A stretch of DNA of 64,000 nt from Siphonodentalium dalli (GCA_032622095.1 CP136066.1:92405319-92469318); one strand, 5' to 3'; counted from the first letter of the stretch, positions 22,043 to 35,874 are shown. Program-made: numbers and translations. Notes: generated by a model from the letters alone, not told the origin.

Positions 22043-22439
22043 TTTGTTTGGCGCATCGTGGTGCCGAATTGATTAACAGTAGTCCGCTTAGAGAATTTTT
22101 TCGGCCAGACGATTTTATCTGGTCGTGGACTTTCGTTGCGAGTATAACCATTAAGTACTTGTTTCTCGCATCTTGCACGAAAACTTACGTTCTGTTAGAC
22201 TGGACGCTCTGGTCGCCATCCTGTTGTTGTAAATGGACGGGGACCTATGGTATGTAGTGAGTATTACATAGAGTCAATACTAACCGAACACAAAAATGGT
22301 TATGCTGATAGCCCACGAACGGAGACGGTACAATTCTAAAAATGAAACAAGCTCATTGCTTTTCTTAAACGTTGTCACTTTATATATCTTACATCCTAAT
22401 TCATATACTTGCTGCAAGCTATAGATCCGGTCCGGTCCC
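22043..22439 (+). other. Probable 3' UTR and flank of the RT remnant
   Basis: Follows the stop without recognised coding sequence. A taaagataaagatattaatg tail that could be a non-LTR 3' end occurs farther on, at about 23038. Confidence 0.3.
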
Positions 22440-22900
22440 TCTTGACTTATTGATTTTGTGTTGTGTGAACGTGTGTGTCACCGTGTGTGTATACTTGTAT
22501 ATATGCATATGTATATGGATAGGTGAAACGAGTATATGTGGATATTGCTGACTGTGCATGTTTGCACGTATATACGTACGCGTATCTGTGTGGCTGTATA
22601 TCTGTATCCAGGAAAGTGTAGGTATGTAATAGGTTTGTATGTATGAATGTATGGATTGATGCATATGTATGTATGTATTTATGTACGTACGTCAGGTGTG
22701 CGTTTCTTTGCGAGTGTTGGCCAGCATGTGAGGGGTTAATGCGGTTGTGTGCATGGATGGATGTATACATGCCTCAGGCAGGTGTATATCGATGTATGCA
22801 TGATTGGATGCACATATGCACGCGAATGAGCGTATATGTAAGTACGTAATACATGTACGATGGCCCGAATGTGCATCTGAACGATTGTCTGCACCTATGT
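22440..22900. repeat. Degenerate TG/TA/TACG simple-sequence tract
   Basis: Dominated by tgtgtg, tgtatg and gtacgtac words. The two overlapping - strand open frames rich in His/Tyr/Thr are products of this composition. Confidence 0.7.
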
Positions 22901-23202
22901 ATTTGTAAATACGTTATTTACATGAAGGGTAATCTTTGTTGCTGATAAGACTTATCTTTCTGTCGTACTGTTCTTTGTTCACGAGTTTGTAAAACAATAT
23001 ATAATATGTATGTGTATCCACTCTTCGTTATCGGAGGATTAAAGATAAAGATATTAATGATTAATTAATGAATGAATCTAAGACATTGAAGTGCATACCC
23101 ATATCACATAATCAATACATCCCTATTAAATCCCATTTAACTGTTTGCTTACACATATATCACACGATTCATGTTAAACGGTACAGATATAGCTGCGTTG
23201 TT

Positions 23203-23261
23203 TTCACGTTTCTGTGTTGTTTTCACGTTTCTGTGTTGTTTTCACGTTTCTGTGCGCCCAA
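23203..23261 (+). repeat. 19-bp x 3 tandem repeat
   Basis: Three copies of gttttcacgtttctgtgtt. No gene context. Confidence 0.75.
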
Positions 23262-23986
23262 CAGTCCAGATTCAACCGTTCCACGAGACCCTGCTTTCAC
23301 ATGCTCACGACACATTAGAGAGAATTCGTACATCTGTTATCAACAGTTTCTCTTATTAGTTCTTCAGCCAGGTGGTAAACAATTAGCTCCCCTTTACCAA
23401 TATTGTTGGCAAATTTTCAATGCATTTTTTTAATGTTGGGTATGTCTATACAAGGAATTGTATGATAGCAAGTATGTACCAGTAGCTTTAATTGGGAATA
23501 GTTCCTCAAATGTTATCAACCTTTTGCCAGTCGCTTCGGCGTTGACGTTTTGGATAGTGTTAAGTCTTGACATAATGAGTTCGCGATTTCGTCACGATAC
23601 CTCTAGTAATTTTAATTTTGAATTGAGAACAAACCAAGTAATACTATTGCAGTGGAGAATTAGTCAGATGCATACTCAGCGTCATCAGTGGTGGTCTCAT
23701 ATGACATGGTTGTGAACAAGCGAATCAAGGTACAGGTCGACATAATTGATATCTATGGGTTGTTGGCTTATTACAACCGACCGCACCAAACATTGCATAT
23801 GTCTAACTTGCATGAAGATTTTGCGAATCCTGAAACGATTGTTTAAGATGTAGGTTGTATATTGGGAACCAACCGCAGACGAATACACGCACGATGGCTT
23901 CCAAAATGGTCGACATGGATGTCGTGAAACAGTCATTCAATTCTCTATTTATCACACACGATACAGAACTGCACACATATATATCA
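23262..23986. other. No gene seen
   Basis: Open frames at 23458-23715 and around 23700-24075 lack domains; the latter run into repeat R1. Confidence 0.4.
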
Positions 23987-24655
23987 CTAGAAGGTGACCC
24001 GACTTCGTCCGGGCTATTCAAAAACCAAATTTCAAGTCGATAGCTCCACCCATTTCCGAGATCTGATCTGCGCATGCGCGAAGCGTATCCGGGGCAAGAT
24101 ACATTAACATACCAAATTTTAAGTCGATAGCTCCACCCGTTTCCGAGATATATATATTGCCCAATGTCATTTGCGGATACCTCGGCCGGTGATGAGTTAA
24201 CGCGACATCGGCCGATTAAGAGTTAAACGCGATCACGTGACGATCTGTTGACGGCGTAATATATTTACGGAATGTTTTTCGATGAGCGAAACATGGTCCT
24301 GCGTTCTTCCCGATAATTAAGGTAGAAACTTTAAACGTACACAGGCGTGTGATACATCATTGGAAATTATATGACTGGCAATTTATTATTCGCGCTATAT
24401 CGAATCGATTTGTGAGCACCGAACTGAAATATATTAGCGCAAAACGGCGTAAAAACATATTTGACCTCGGCACGTGAAAAGTTGACCTCGGATCTGAAAA
24501 TTAATATGCCTATACCACTTCCCGACCGATAGTACTCTCACATACGAAGTTTCATCGAAATCGGGTCGGCCGTTTTCGAGTTCATCGCGAACACACACAC
24601 CACACACAGACAGATACACACACAGACAGATCTTCCAAAATATATAATAGATATA
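23987..24655 (+). repeat. Dispersed repeat R1 unit (variant)
   Basis: Starts ctagaaggtgacccgacttc and ends with a 'tttcatcgaaatcgggtcgg..gttttcgag' block, a cacaca/cagacaga run and atatataatagata. The middle differs from the 38-kb units: aaattt.aagtcgatagctcc is repeated, and only degenerate tgacct half-sites are present. Confidence 0.65.
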
Positions 24656-24969
24656 GTTAAGATTGTAAATGACTAAGGACTTTCTTCCATTACGAGGGGA
24701 GTATATACATCACTGATAAATTTTCACTGATACTTGTCCACTGTGATTTGAGTAGGTATCACTTCCACTTCCAGTTCAGTTGTAGTTACCACACCTCGAT
24801 TCAAGGGGATTTTCATATAGTGATAAATGGATACTCGCCAACGAATACTCACTGGATTCCCATTACCTCCTCTGTGAAGATGTTCAGATAATAAGCCTAA
24901 GGTTAATTTTTAACGTATTATATTAACACCTCTACACGTGATTTGTCAGTTCTCAGATTAGTCAGTTCT

Positions 24970-26750
24970 GAGTGTATATAACCATGTCATTTCAGTCCGA
25001 GCATCTCACGAAATATTCTCACGAATGCGCATCTGTACTCACAAGTCATGTAATAGCGTGCAACTGCACACTCTTTTAAGCTGAACCGGCACCACTCCTG
25101 GTGATGACTTGGTATCTGTATTTGCCGTTTCCTCGATGGTTTGATGAGCCGGTATCCTCCTGAATGAGATGTCGGGTCCAATTTGCACAGAAAGGAAATC
25201 GGCATCAAAGCTTCAAACACGAATGGCCGATTATGTTTGCCACTCGTCACAATGCCGGAAGGCCTGGAATCGTTTTCCATGTATGTTCAAAAAGTTGCAA
25301 ATGGTGTGAAATGTGCCCAATCTCAAAACGATTCCCGAAAAACATAATTTCCCTTCCACTTTACCTCTGCTACTGTTCCATACACATGTAATGCCTGGTC
25401 GAGCACTACAATTATACTTTTCAGTTCAAGCTTCTTCTGAATTGAAAGTGTCCTTTTCAGTATTTCTGAGCATAACCAATTCTATTTTTGCACAACACCG
25501 ACACCTTCGCGCATCTTACTGTTGAATCCTGTCCCCCTGATATTGTCCGATTGCTGTGCATTCGCTGGTGAATAGTACGTGATATAACCCATATATCATC
25601 GTCGTTCAAAATGCGCGAATTGAACAAATTCGTTTGCTGTTAGTTTACTAGGATCGAACCTTTCCCAGCATTGTATACAGGTAGCTCCCGTGATTGTGTT
25701 TCAATACTTCGCCTTTTTATCTTTGACAGAATTAGTAGATTTTTTATCAGGCTCCGTTCTGAGTACTCGTGGCTGAATGACAATTCCATTTACATGGTGG
25801 CTGGTCCCAATCCTCTGAGAGTTTTCTACAATATATCAATAGTGTCCCATGCCAGTGTAGTTGATATATTCGGAACAACCGTGTTTGGCAAGGTCAAGTT
25901 TCCGCTTCTTTAAACACAAGGAAGTGAAAAATTTGGTCGTAGGAAATACCATGACCGAGTCTGTTTAAAGCTCTAATAAGTTCTGTATTTCCCGTAAGTG
26001 CTTTCACTGCGATCGTTAGAATAGCATGCTTAAGTAATTTTTTTGCCTCCCATTGCTGACACTGTATATACAATCTTGGGAAAATAATTTGTAAGCCATT
26101 TCACTCTTTGAGAAATATTAGGAGATGTGAAGACTGGATGTCCAGTGAGAACGGTGGTGAAAAATTGCGGTGGTGTGTGATTCAGATCATGCAAAGTATC
26201 AGGATATATGGGCCACACATGTATTGGGCTGTTATGTTTAATTTCTGCTCTGAGAACATTGGCGGCATTTCTATCAGATAAAGATTTTATTTGATCTTCT
26301 AACAGCTGATTTTCATTCGCTAACGGGAAAACTGTAAACGTCTCTGGCATAACAAGAAGCTTGCCATTATCATCAGGAAATATTCATAAACTGTCACCAA
26401 ATTCGCACTCCACAAACTTCCCCTAATGTGTTTTTTCGTTGAAGCTCGCATGGCTGCTACAGAAGACGCATTCGTGTGGTCGACAACAATGTCTGACAAT
26501 CGAACCATTTTTTTTCTACTCGATAACATGCGAATAAATCGTCACGAACAAAGGAAAACATTATCGAATATGCTCTCTTCTCAGCGTCGTCATAATGATC
26601 CACGATAGTTTCTGTGGTGTCTCTCCAGTCGAAGATGTCCCAACACCTTTAGTGTACTTCTTATAATAGCTCCGGTGGTTACCACGCCTCGGCTGCCAAT
26701 ATGTCAAGTGCTACTATGGGCATGATTGTTCGTCCATTTTAATTATCGCT
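24970..26750 (-). pseudogene. Degenerate coding region of a dispersed, multi-copy-type gene
   Basis: Pieces of one protein appear in order on the - strand but in different frames. AEKRAYSIMFSFVRDDLFAC and VRLSDIVVDHTNASSVAAMR lie around 26600-26450, an ANENQLLEDQIKSLSDRNAA block around 26300, a PPQFFTTVLTGHP block near 26150, SIIVVLDQALHVY near 25400, and VLRLGTFHTICNFLNIHGKR near 25300. At least three frameshifts or stops separate them. The LDQAL..Y..(V/I)LRLG.FHT segment recalls a repetitive, transposon-associated protein family seen in many invertebrate genomes, but I cannot name it. It is clearly a pseudogene. Confidence 0.5.
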
Positions 26751-27850
26751 GCTTGTCCCAGTGTTCGATCCGCTCTCAGATCGACACAATTAACCATTCC
26801 TTCCCTGGTTCTGGTATTTACCATAATGTACACTAGCATTTGTTAAATCTATTTTCCGATTTGGCATATTCCGCTTGGATACCAAGTCAATTAAAAAAGT
26901 GTTCATCCTCATTTTCACGCACTCTTTTAAGCTGATACATAGTTCTTTTGAGTGTAAACCTGGATCTCCATTGTCTATGGTAGTTATCTTCAGGGACACC
27001 ATCGTTTTGACACGCTTTATTTATGTCCAGGACTGGTTGCTAACCCCTTATTTCAGCTCCATACAGAAGTGACTTTGGTCATATTGCATGTTTTTTCAAA
27101 GTGTCAGGCACAGAATGTCTCTATTTATATGCTATTATGTTGAATCGTTATGTTTGTCACCAGAACATCAACCAAAATAGAAGAAGATATTGATATATTT
27201 ATGATGAATTAAACAGCGGCGGGCAAGTAAATTTTCACAAACACTATACAACCTTGACATTTTATCTACGGAATGGTTGTTGAATTGTGGATTTTCCCCC
27301 AAAGCGGATTGTAGCGTAATTTGTTATTCTGCAAACTAGTCAGCACATTTTGAGACCAAAAACGGCTTCTTTACCAATTTATTCTGGGTCTAACCGCCCA
27401 ACGATCATACTAATATAATACAGGCCTGTCGCAGCCATCCAATATTATTTTGAATAATTTTTCAAATTGTCCACAATCCCACAATTATATAGGACCTCGA
27501 CTCAGGTTCAAAATGCATACCACTTACATTTAAAATGTCAATTTAGTATATTGGCAGGCAGAGCACAATCACACCACATAAATTATAATCGTCATAAGAA
27601 CAGATAATTCTCAAGTTATGGATATACCCGACTCGAATAGCTAAGCAGTACTAGTTCTGGGGAAACTCATGCTGTGGTATATTACCAAATAGCTCTGTGT
27701 CACTATAAACAAGAAAAGAAGATGCATGCATCAGATCCCCATGAACTATTTTACAAGATTTAATCACGTATATGTGACGCAAGAGCTTAGATCAATTATA
27801 CCATTGACAACACCAGAACTTTAGTATTATGTTAAAAGTCCAGTGCATTT
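26751..27850. other. No gene; contains a repeat fragment
   Basis: The segment 27288-27400 (gtggattttcccccaaagcg, cttctttaccaatttattct, gggt) resembles 51255-51372 and represents a dispersed repeat. Nothing else recognised. Confidence 0.4.
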
Positions 27851-28408
27851 GTGGCTTTCCCTCAAACTATTTGCAACACAAGTTTCTCATTGGGAATGAG
27901 TACATTAGCCAATTAAAAGCAACATGCTAAAAATAAAAAAGAATCAAGAAAGGCGAAATTGATGAATTTGTGAATTTTGTGAAATAAATTTGTCAAAATT
28001 TGGTAAAATACTCAATTTATGACTTTTCAACAATGTTTATAAAAATATTATTTCACAAGGCCTTCCATTCAGACCAGTCTCGCAATTAGACAAACTCCCA
28101 ATTTTGGATGCACATAACTCGAAAAATACTAAACGTATTGGAAAATGTTTGCTGCTCTGTAATCAGAATTGTGTACTCTACAAAATGAATATACAAATGG
28201 AAGGACTTGTTAAATTGAGTTTGTTATAAACATCATTGAAAAGGCATAAATTGAGTATTTTACCAAATTTTGGCAAATTTATTTCACAAAATTTATCAAC
28301 TTCGCCTTTCTTGGTCCTTTTTTATTTTTAGTATGTTGTTTAGAATGGGTTAATAGACTTATTCCTGCTCAGAAACATTGTGTTGCAATTAGTTTGAGGT
28401 TTGGCACT
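27851..28408. mobile_element. Foldback (long inverted repeat) element
   Basis: The left arm runs from cctcaaactatttgcaacac through ctaaaaataaaaaa, gaaaggcgaa, aaatttggtaaaatactcaa and gttta; the right arm is its inverse. Arms are ~200 bp with ~85% identity by eye, separated by a ~165-bp centre (about 28050-28215). Non-coding. Transcripts would form a long hairpin. Confidence 0.8.
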
Positions 28409-28489
28409 TTTTTCTCATAACATTTAAAACTTGCTGCATATGTTGGAAGTTATTAACCCCCGAGGGGAGGGTTGATAATAAAACATGTC

Positions 28490-29095
28490 GGTCTGGTCCA
28501 AGGGGCATGCAGTAAATAGACCAGCCATGAGAACATACACATGAACTGTTCGAATAGACCCAACAGCGTCCCTTGCAATATAAGTACCCGGGCCACACCG
28601 ATCCGACATGACAGGTCCATGTGACCTGCCTTGGAACATACACATGACTTTATAAAATAGACCCGAATGTGTACCATGCAATGTAAGTACGTACACCAAC
28701 CCCATGTTGCCACGTCCCTACGTGTGACCAGTTTGAGAGCATGCGCATGCAATTTAAAAATAGACCCGACAGTGTCCCAAATAATATGAGTATGCGTGCA
28801 CCTCAACCCTCTGTCGCCGCGTCCCAGTTACCAGTCTTGATAACGTACACATGAAATGTCCATATAGACCGATATTCTGCCAAGAAATATGTACGTACAT
28901 CCAAAACCCTCTGTCGCCGCGTCCCTACACGTGATAAGTCTTGAGAACATGCACATATTGTGTTCACCGCGTCCCTACATGTAACCAGTCGTGAAAACAT
29001 GCACGTTACGTGTTCAAACAGACACGACAGTGTCCCCGTGCATTATAATCATGTACACCCAACCCCCAATATCGTCATGCCCCTACAAGGCTGAA
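28490..29095. repeat. ~105-120 bp diverged tandem array
   Basis: About five units sharing ctgtcgccgcgtccctac, a gtgaccagt(c/t)ttgaga block, acatgcacatg, aatagacccgacagtgtccc and aa.ataagtacgtacaccaa. Period varies with indels. The overlapping - strand open frames over 28389-28806 derive from it. Confidence 0.7.
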
Positions 29096-29129
29096 TGTAC
29101 ATTAAAATTAATTTGCGCACAAGGAATGG

Positions 29130-29990
29130 CGTGCATGGGTTTTAATGAGACACAAGCACTATGCTGCATGGCCACCAAAATCATCAAAATTAGACGCCAC
29201 ACGGGCGGTTCGGGTTGTTCGCTTCATTGGCGGCGAACATATATTCGGCGATGATGACATATCGAGGGTTAATTGCCAGGATATGTCGGGCAATATTCCT
29301 TATTACTTCGCGAATCTATAGTCGACGTTAGATCCGCTATACCGACATATGTGGAGTTCTTCGTGGTCGATTGTGACAATATTGAAATTGTGGAAAGTAA
29401 GGGGTTAATACTTACGCGCGGTCGCAGCCCCCATCCGTGCGTGGGTGGGTTTTCATGTGAACCCATCGCAATGTTTTGGCCACTAAAATCACCCCCAGAC
29501 GGCCCATGTGCGGTCCTGGCTTGTTTGCTTCATAGCGACAAACATTGTGATGTCGCCATTTCGAGTGCTAATTGCCTGCCTTGGCTTTGGTGGGCGATTC
29601 CTACTTATTTATATGCGAATATAGTCGATGGTAGTTCCGCTACATATATGTGTGGAGTTATTAGTGGTACGATGGCGACATGGGGGTCTGGACAGTCTGC
29701 CATGTAATGTCAATTTTGTATGCAGATACCATATTGAAATTCTGGAAAGTAGGGGTTAATATCGCCACACTTTTGCGTGGCCGCGGCCCCAAACACTGCG
29801 TATAGGGGTTTCATGAAATCCCGCACTGTTCTGGTCTCTAAAATCCCTCCTAAAAACCGTGGGTTCGGGCTGATTCTGATCATAGCAGCTTCGGCCGGTT
29901 TTTATTCACGACACACTGTCAATATATTTTGGCTGGTATTCTGCGATTCGGGCTGGATTAATACGATTCCATATGATAACAAAGAACAGT
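29130..29990. repeat. ~310-360 bp diverged tandem repeat (2.5 copies)
   Basis: gggtttt.atg...tggccac.aaaatca recurs at about 29139, 29447 and 29805. The linked blocks gaatatagtcga.g.tag, tatgtgtggagtt, attgaaatt.tggaaagta and ggggttaata occur twice. The 144-codon open frame at 29273-29707 is not supported by any domain. Confidence 0.65.
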
Positions 29991-32900
29991 AATATTAATT
30001 TCGGGCTAATATTTACTCCATGATGTCCATGTGAAATTTCTTGACACAGGGTAAACGCAGTTTTGCGTATTAAATATCCCCTATCGGGGGAAATAACTTC
30101 TCATGCGACTCATTCAGTACAAGAAAACCATAGTCAGAAATGGTAACGCGCTCAAGATCATATATAATATACTCATGCTTGTAATTATAGAATATAAAAT
30201 ATATTGGTTTCGCGAATGACCAACTCAGAATTCCGTTAAAATAACAATAACAACCAGCACCTACATGTGATTAACGAACCGGCGGCCGACTCGGCCGTCT
30301 CCGATCACAACCATCAGTGGGCTGCAGAACGTAACATATCTATAAAAGTTGAAATATAAGACTTACAAATTATCTTTTAAATTTCTTTGTTGGTAATTGA
30401 CATAGCTTGTCACAAACCAAAAATCAACATTATTGACTTAATAATGTAAAGGACAATAAACCAAATTGAAATTCCCAACTACATCTTTTACCGGACTCGG
30501 CCTCCTGGTCGCGCAGTTCGACTTTTAAACCGGAAAAACCAATTATCTATAAATAAAATGCCCATAGGACCACAGCTTTCAAGAATTTGCAAAACGGTAT
30601 ACACGCGGCGCGCCCGAGTGACGTCACATCACTTACCAATGACAGATATCGACTGTATACTTATTATCCGAAGCTTCAAACTGGCGCTATTTTTAGTCAT
30701 GTTACAAATCTGCGACTGTAGACATTCCAACACTGGCCCTAATGGCTAAATCGCTTTGCTGATACTGTGTTGTGATTGGTTGAGACTGACGTAAAGGTTG
30801 TTTGTAGTAATAGGGATCCCCCAAAATACCACAGACTGAGTATACAGCGTGATAGCTGTTGAGTCTGGTTTCAACCAGAATTGACAATTCACAAGTTATT
30901 TCCAAATCCTCTTTGAAAAAACATACTCTCATGAATTCACTTATGTTGAGGTAACAGGACGATTTGCCAAATTCTGATTGGGGATCGCCTAAATTGAACC
31001 AGAACGTCTCATGAGAAATTGAAAAAAAACTTTCACAATGAACTACAAGAAAGACATAAGGCAATCAAGTGGCATTTGGCATATATAATATTTATACCCT
31101 TTGGACAAGAAATATTTGTTCTCTCTAGTTGCTACCGATCCAGCGTTGCGCAAAATTGACCATTTACCCCATCGCAAATTGGTTCTAGGTAATGAGTATG
31201 CAATTTATGGCAGCGATTACAAAACCAACACTCTTCTTTGCAACCAGGTATCATGATAAGCAGTATCGATCAGTATTATATCGTCCTAACTAATCGATCC
31301 ATGTATTATAATCGATAGTGAATACTCAGAATAGTCACTTGTTACCAGGAAGCTGTTGCTGTTCCTGGTCCGTTCCTGATACTCGAAATAGTCAATCCCT
31401 GTTATACGGCGCCGATCGGCTTTGAGTAACATTTTAGTTTACGCGGTGTGACCATGCGATCTTTATCTTGACGCAGCAACTTTCACACTTGCTTATTTCC
31501 ATCCATCTAACATTGTTAGTGAATTCATTTGAATACTTGCTGTTAATTAGAGTCCTTATTAATTAAAGTCATGCCAACTCGGCACTCATTCATTGAGTCA
31601 GCACTGGACGATAACATCGGCCCAAGTAGAGGGTGTCGCCCCTCCGCTTTTGGCACCTGTGATTCAACCCATTTTCAGGCGGAATTCATACCCCGCTGTT
31701 AGCCTGTATTCTGGATTTATATCCCATCTTAAATGGCATTCGGAATTCAAATAAAAGGCTGCTGTACGACTTTTATGGCGACAAATTGTGGTAGCCGATG
31801 GTTAGTATGGCCTGTTTAGACCTCTTTATCCTTGTTTCGGGTCTCGTTATGTTAATCGAGCGCTAACTTTTCTGTAACAGGCCAACCGCATCGCGCCGAA
31901 ACATGATGAAAATATATGGTATTCAAGTGTGACATATGTGCCCAGCTTCATCACATATTTTCTTGACTGGTATTTAGTATTCCCCCATCTATTAACTGGT
32001 ATCCATGATTCAGAGGGTGGCACCATCCATGTCGTTAGACCCACGTCCACCCGATAACGAACAATGTAGACGATAACGGACGAACCTAGATGATAATGAT
32101 GTTGGTTTCATCATATATTGTGAAATAAAATCTTTACTTTCATGTAAAAGTACTAGGTTTTGTATTTGTACAATGTAACAAAATCCATACCACACAAACG
32201 CACCAATGTCCGCTTTCATAAGTAGCTATTGCGTTTAGAGTTACCATTTGTTTATCGCTTTCTCTGAAAAAAATGACAGTTTTCCTCATTCCAGAGAATG
32301 TGAGGAGCCATACATACGAACACACGCACAGCTGCCTTCCGATTAATTAAAGACGTACATTTTACCTACCAATATTCGTAGAGAAATATGAGATGTTGAA
32401 ATAGTTGCTCCATAATTTATGTTCAAAAAAGTGTGGTATTTGCAACAATTGATAATGGATTAAATACTTTTAATGTCGTGTGAATGAACGAGTCTCCATG
32501 TGATAATAGACGAGTCGGATTGGCGTGAACGTACAATTTGTCAAGGAGATAGGTACATATCATAGTATTTTATCAAGTAGTTAACATGCAAAACGAAAAG
32601 CCAGCCAAAAGTTCCGGATTGTCGTTTATTTTTCATGTTGCACAAAATTCAACCATATCAGATACCACAAGTGGAATCCAAGACATGTATTGATCATATT
32701 TAATGAATATTTCTTGTTGACATTTTCACAAATACTTCAGTCTCATAACACAACCGCAAAGGAAAAGTGGGTAAAGTTAAATACATAGGGGTGGGGTATG
32801 ATCTCCACACAGATGTTATGCTTGATGATAGTATCATTATTACTGAATGCTAAGGAACCAAATAAGTTAAAAGATTATTTGTGAAAAATAATCGATCGTA

Positions 32901-34732
32901 TTTTGTTTAGTGTCCGAGCCTTATTTGATCAGTTCACACGTATACATGTCAAAAAACTAAGATCACTCATGCGGCTGTATTATTTGTGCAACATTTTTGA
33001 GTGACTTTGCATGGGTAGTAGATAGTGGCGGTTGGAATTGATCTGGATTTGATGACGAATATCTCTGGTATTATATGTCCGATCGGGACGGTGTTTGTTT
33101 CTACGCTTAGAGTGGCCTCTTGGGGAGTGATGGATGGTGACAAATAGCGAATAATATTTTTTATTTTGTTAAAGGCAATTGTTATCCTGAAGCTACCAGT
33201 TTTAGATTCTGTGTCCCTATCCCAAGAATTATACAATTATCCACAATAAAATATTCCTGCCCCCTGTGCTGAACAGTGGCTAAAATCCGTTTACATTTTT
33301 ATTTTTACTAGAAAATAACTATTATATATAGCGTTTTAAAACTCACAATTGTTCAGGCTGTAGCACCGTATCTTGTTGTCAAAATAAAATTGTGATTTCC
33401 TTCAAATATGATGTTATACATGTATAAGCGTAACCTTGAATTCCACAACATGGTGCATACATACAATAAGACCTCGTCCAGTGTATTCTACCTCGTCCAT
33501 TATCGGGTTGTATTGGGTGCAAATTGTCTTAACACATACATTCTGATATACCAATATATTGAACACGGAATGCACAGGACTGTCGAGACTTACTGCGGCA
33601 GATGCATTACTCAATTTATCCTTGAAGCAGATGGCGCGGTTTTATATCGAACATGCGACCGAGACTATAGGCATGGTGTTATACTAACCTCGCCAGTGAT
33701 AATCGACATACGTATACGTCTGTGGTCTTTAATGATGGTGCCTGTTGCGAATGGGCTACGTGCTTTACTGATGCTCTGTTATGTGTGCGTACATGGACAT
33801 ATATCTGTATTACGAATTGGTAAGTTAATTTATGTCGTGAATACAGGATCGTGTTGACAGCGGTGGTGGGATTGGAGGTGTAGTCAGGGAGCCATTTCAT
33901 GTATAGGTCCTCAACAACGAGTTCGCTAAACATTCAGGGTAGAGCTAAGTGTTACACATCATTAGAAAGATGATGACCTATACTGTGTATCTGGGTAGGT
34001 TGTCAATTCTGAAATGACATGGAAAGGTCACACGAAGATAAAAAACCGTAACAATACACGGCCACCTGCCTACCTAAGGGTGGATACATACTTGTATGTA
34101 ATTATGTATGTAAAATCCATGTATTCTACATGGTCACACCAATAATGTATAGCACTAATCACCTACTCGCGAGAGGTTCATCATCAACATGACAGACCAG
34201 TTAGTAGTTATAAGTGTTTGTCAAACTGACGGCTATCAGGACATTTTTGGCCAGTCATAAACATTTCTTCTCCGAAATGAATACAGTCTGTCTGATATAT
34301 GGTATGTTGTTAACGCATGAACATCATAAGCGTCGTTTGAACAGGAGGTGGTGGCGAGACAATGGCTGATGGCGAAAACTCGAAAAAGACGAGAATATGC
34401 AAACAACTTTGTAAAATTATTGTCATTGTATTTAAATGTGTGTCCATGGACTTATTATTTTCAACATAATTTCCGAATCCCAGAGGTCCTACTCTGGCAT
34501 AATCTGAATGTTGGTCCCATTACGAACCACAGGGACACCCGCTGTCAACAAATGTTATCTCTCTTCAATCATCCAATTTAAACTGACACTCGACAACTCT
34601 TAGAGGCTTTCAGACTGCAGGGTTTTTCAACATAACAAATGATGTATTAATTTTCCGAGTTATGAATACCAAAATGAATGAATATAATTGTTTATGTCTA
34701 TAAACTGAACCCAGATAGAGCATTAATCAAGG
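29991..34732. other. No gene seen in a 4.7-kb stretch
   Basis: Mostly AT-rich DNA without motif-supported exons. Open frames such as 30702-31064 (-), 32967-33236 (-) and 33408-33857 (+) have no recognised domain or clean splice structure. This may be intergenic or intronic. Confidence 0.35.
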
Positions 34733-35294
34733 GAGGGGGTCTCAATTTCATTATTTACTTTTGTCACATACATATAAATGACTTGCGTTCCCTGGGTGGT
34801 GGGTACCATAAATTAAAATAAAACAAAACATTCAACCTTGTATCCTGGGTTTTTTTTTTCTCCAGACCCATCTTCCATGTTGAGTCAGATACCCATTCCA
34901 ACACACTGCCTGTTGTCACGCCCATGCGCAGTAAGCATTTGTGTTTTACGTAAACTATTTTAATAGTTGTTGTCTCTGGCTGGATCGTACATCGCGAAGC
35001 AAGACACAATATGGAGGGACCCCTCAACTATACACATCAAAACAGTCTTACAACGTAAATCCGGACTTGTATTTTCAAAGATCATTATCTACAACCACAA
35101 GGGCTCACTCGCTGAAATTACAATTGCCTCGTAAAACTAAAGACATAGGCAAATATTATTTCACCCAGAGAGTTGTTATACCATGGAACAATTTACCAGA
35201 GATGATTGTTTCATCCGTCAACCTGACGCAGTTCAAAGAACTGTTTGACTCATATTTCTATAGCCAGAAATATGAGTACGATGAGAGATTTTAA
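34733..35294 (+). pseudogene. Relic of a CR1-like reverse transcriptase
   Basis: A degenerate palm fragment near 34740-34790 reads as ...IHINDLRSL (the YINDL motif). Then, at 35050-35294, there is an open C-terminal tail: TRAHSLKLQLPRKTKDIGKY followed by YFTQRVVIPWNNLPEMIV and a LTQFKELFDSYF end. This R-x-HS.KL..P..., F..RVV..WN.LP..., F(K)..LD..F order is the standard C-terminus of CR1/L2-like ORF2. The part between is missing or scrambled. Confidence 0.65.
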
Positions 35295-35863
35295 CATATT
35301 GATTTTATGATTACGTTATAATTTATATCCATGTTTCAAATCGGAACAAAAAGTCGATTGACTTGTTTCGAAATAAATGATACTGATACTGATCAAACTA
35401 TGCATAACGTTGAGATAAATCAGGAGTGGCATCAGACGGGGTATCGTGTGGCTGAATGTGTTGGTGATCGGGGTTACCCTGGTAAATATGTAATGGTCAG
35501 CCCGATATATTCCGGATTATATAGCCCGACCCTGTCGGGAATATCCTGGCGCCAACACTGATATAAATATCAAGGGAAGACTGCTAATGATTTAAACAGA
35601 ACGTCCACCATGTGTGTTATCGTGCGAACAATTATTTTAAGCGGCCTGGCGACTTCGTCCGAGTTAACGGCTCCGTGTGCATTCCGACTTAAGTAGCTGC
35701 ATGCGCAATAATCGGGTTGTCAGCGGACAAATATTACACGACCTGTAAGTCCCCTGTAAGTCGCCAAATACATGATATTTTACAGTGATTACATACAAGT
35801 ATGTATTCACCATAATCATGGACAATGCCATAAATACGATATCCTCCACACCCAATTAAGATT
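35295..35863. other. No gene; short R1-like fragment
   Basis: ctggcgacttcgtccgag at about 35646 resembles the start of repeat R1. The rest is unrecognised. Confidence 0.35.
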
Positions 35864-35874
35864 GAACTGCAAGG

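Noticed and set aside
22419-22849. Overlapping open frames of 68-107 codons rich in His, Tyr and Thr
   Set aside because: Products of TG/TA simple repeats; no start context or domain.
29273-29707. 144-codon open frame
   Set aside because: Spans copies of a ~310-360 bp tandem repeat with diverged units; no recognisable domain and no splice context.
33408-33857. 149-codon open frame
   Set aside because: No motif, signal peptide or conserved spacing; the opposite strand is also open over part of it. Cannot be supported as a gene.
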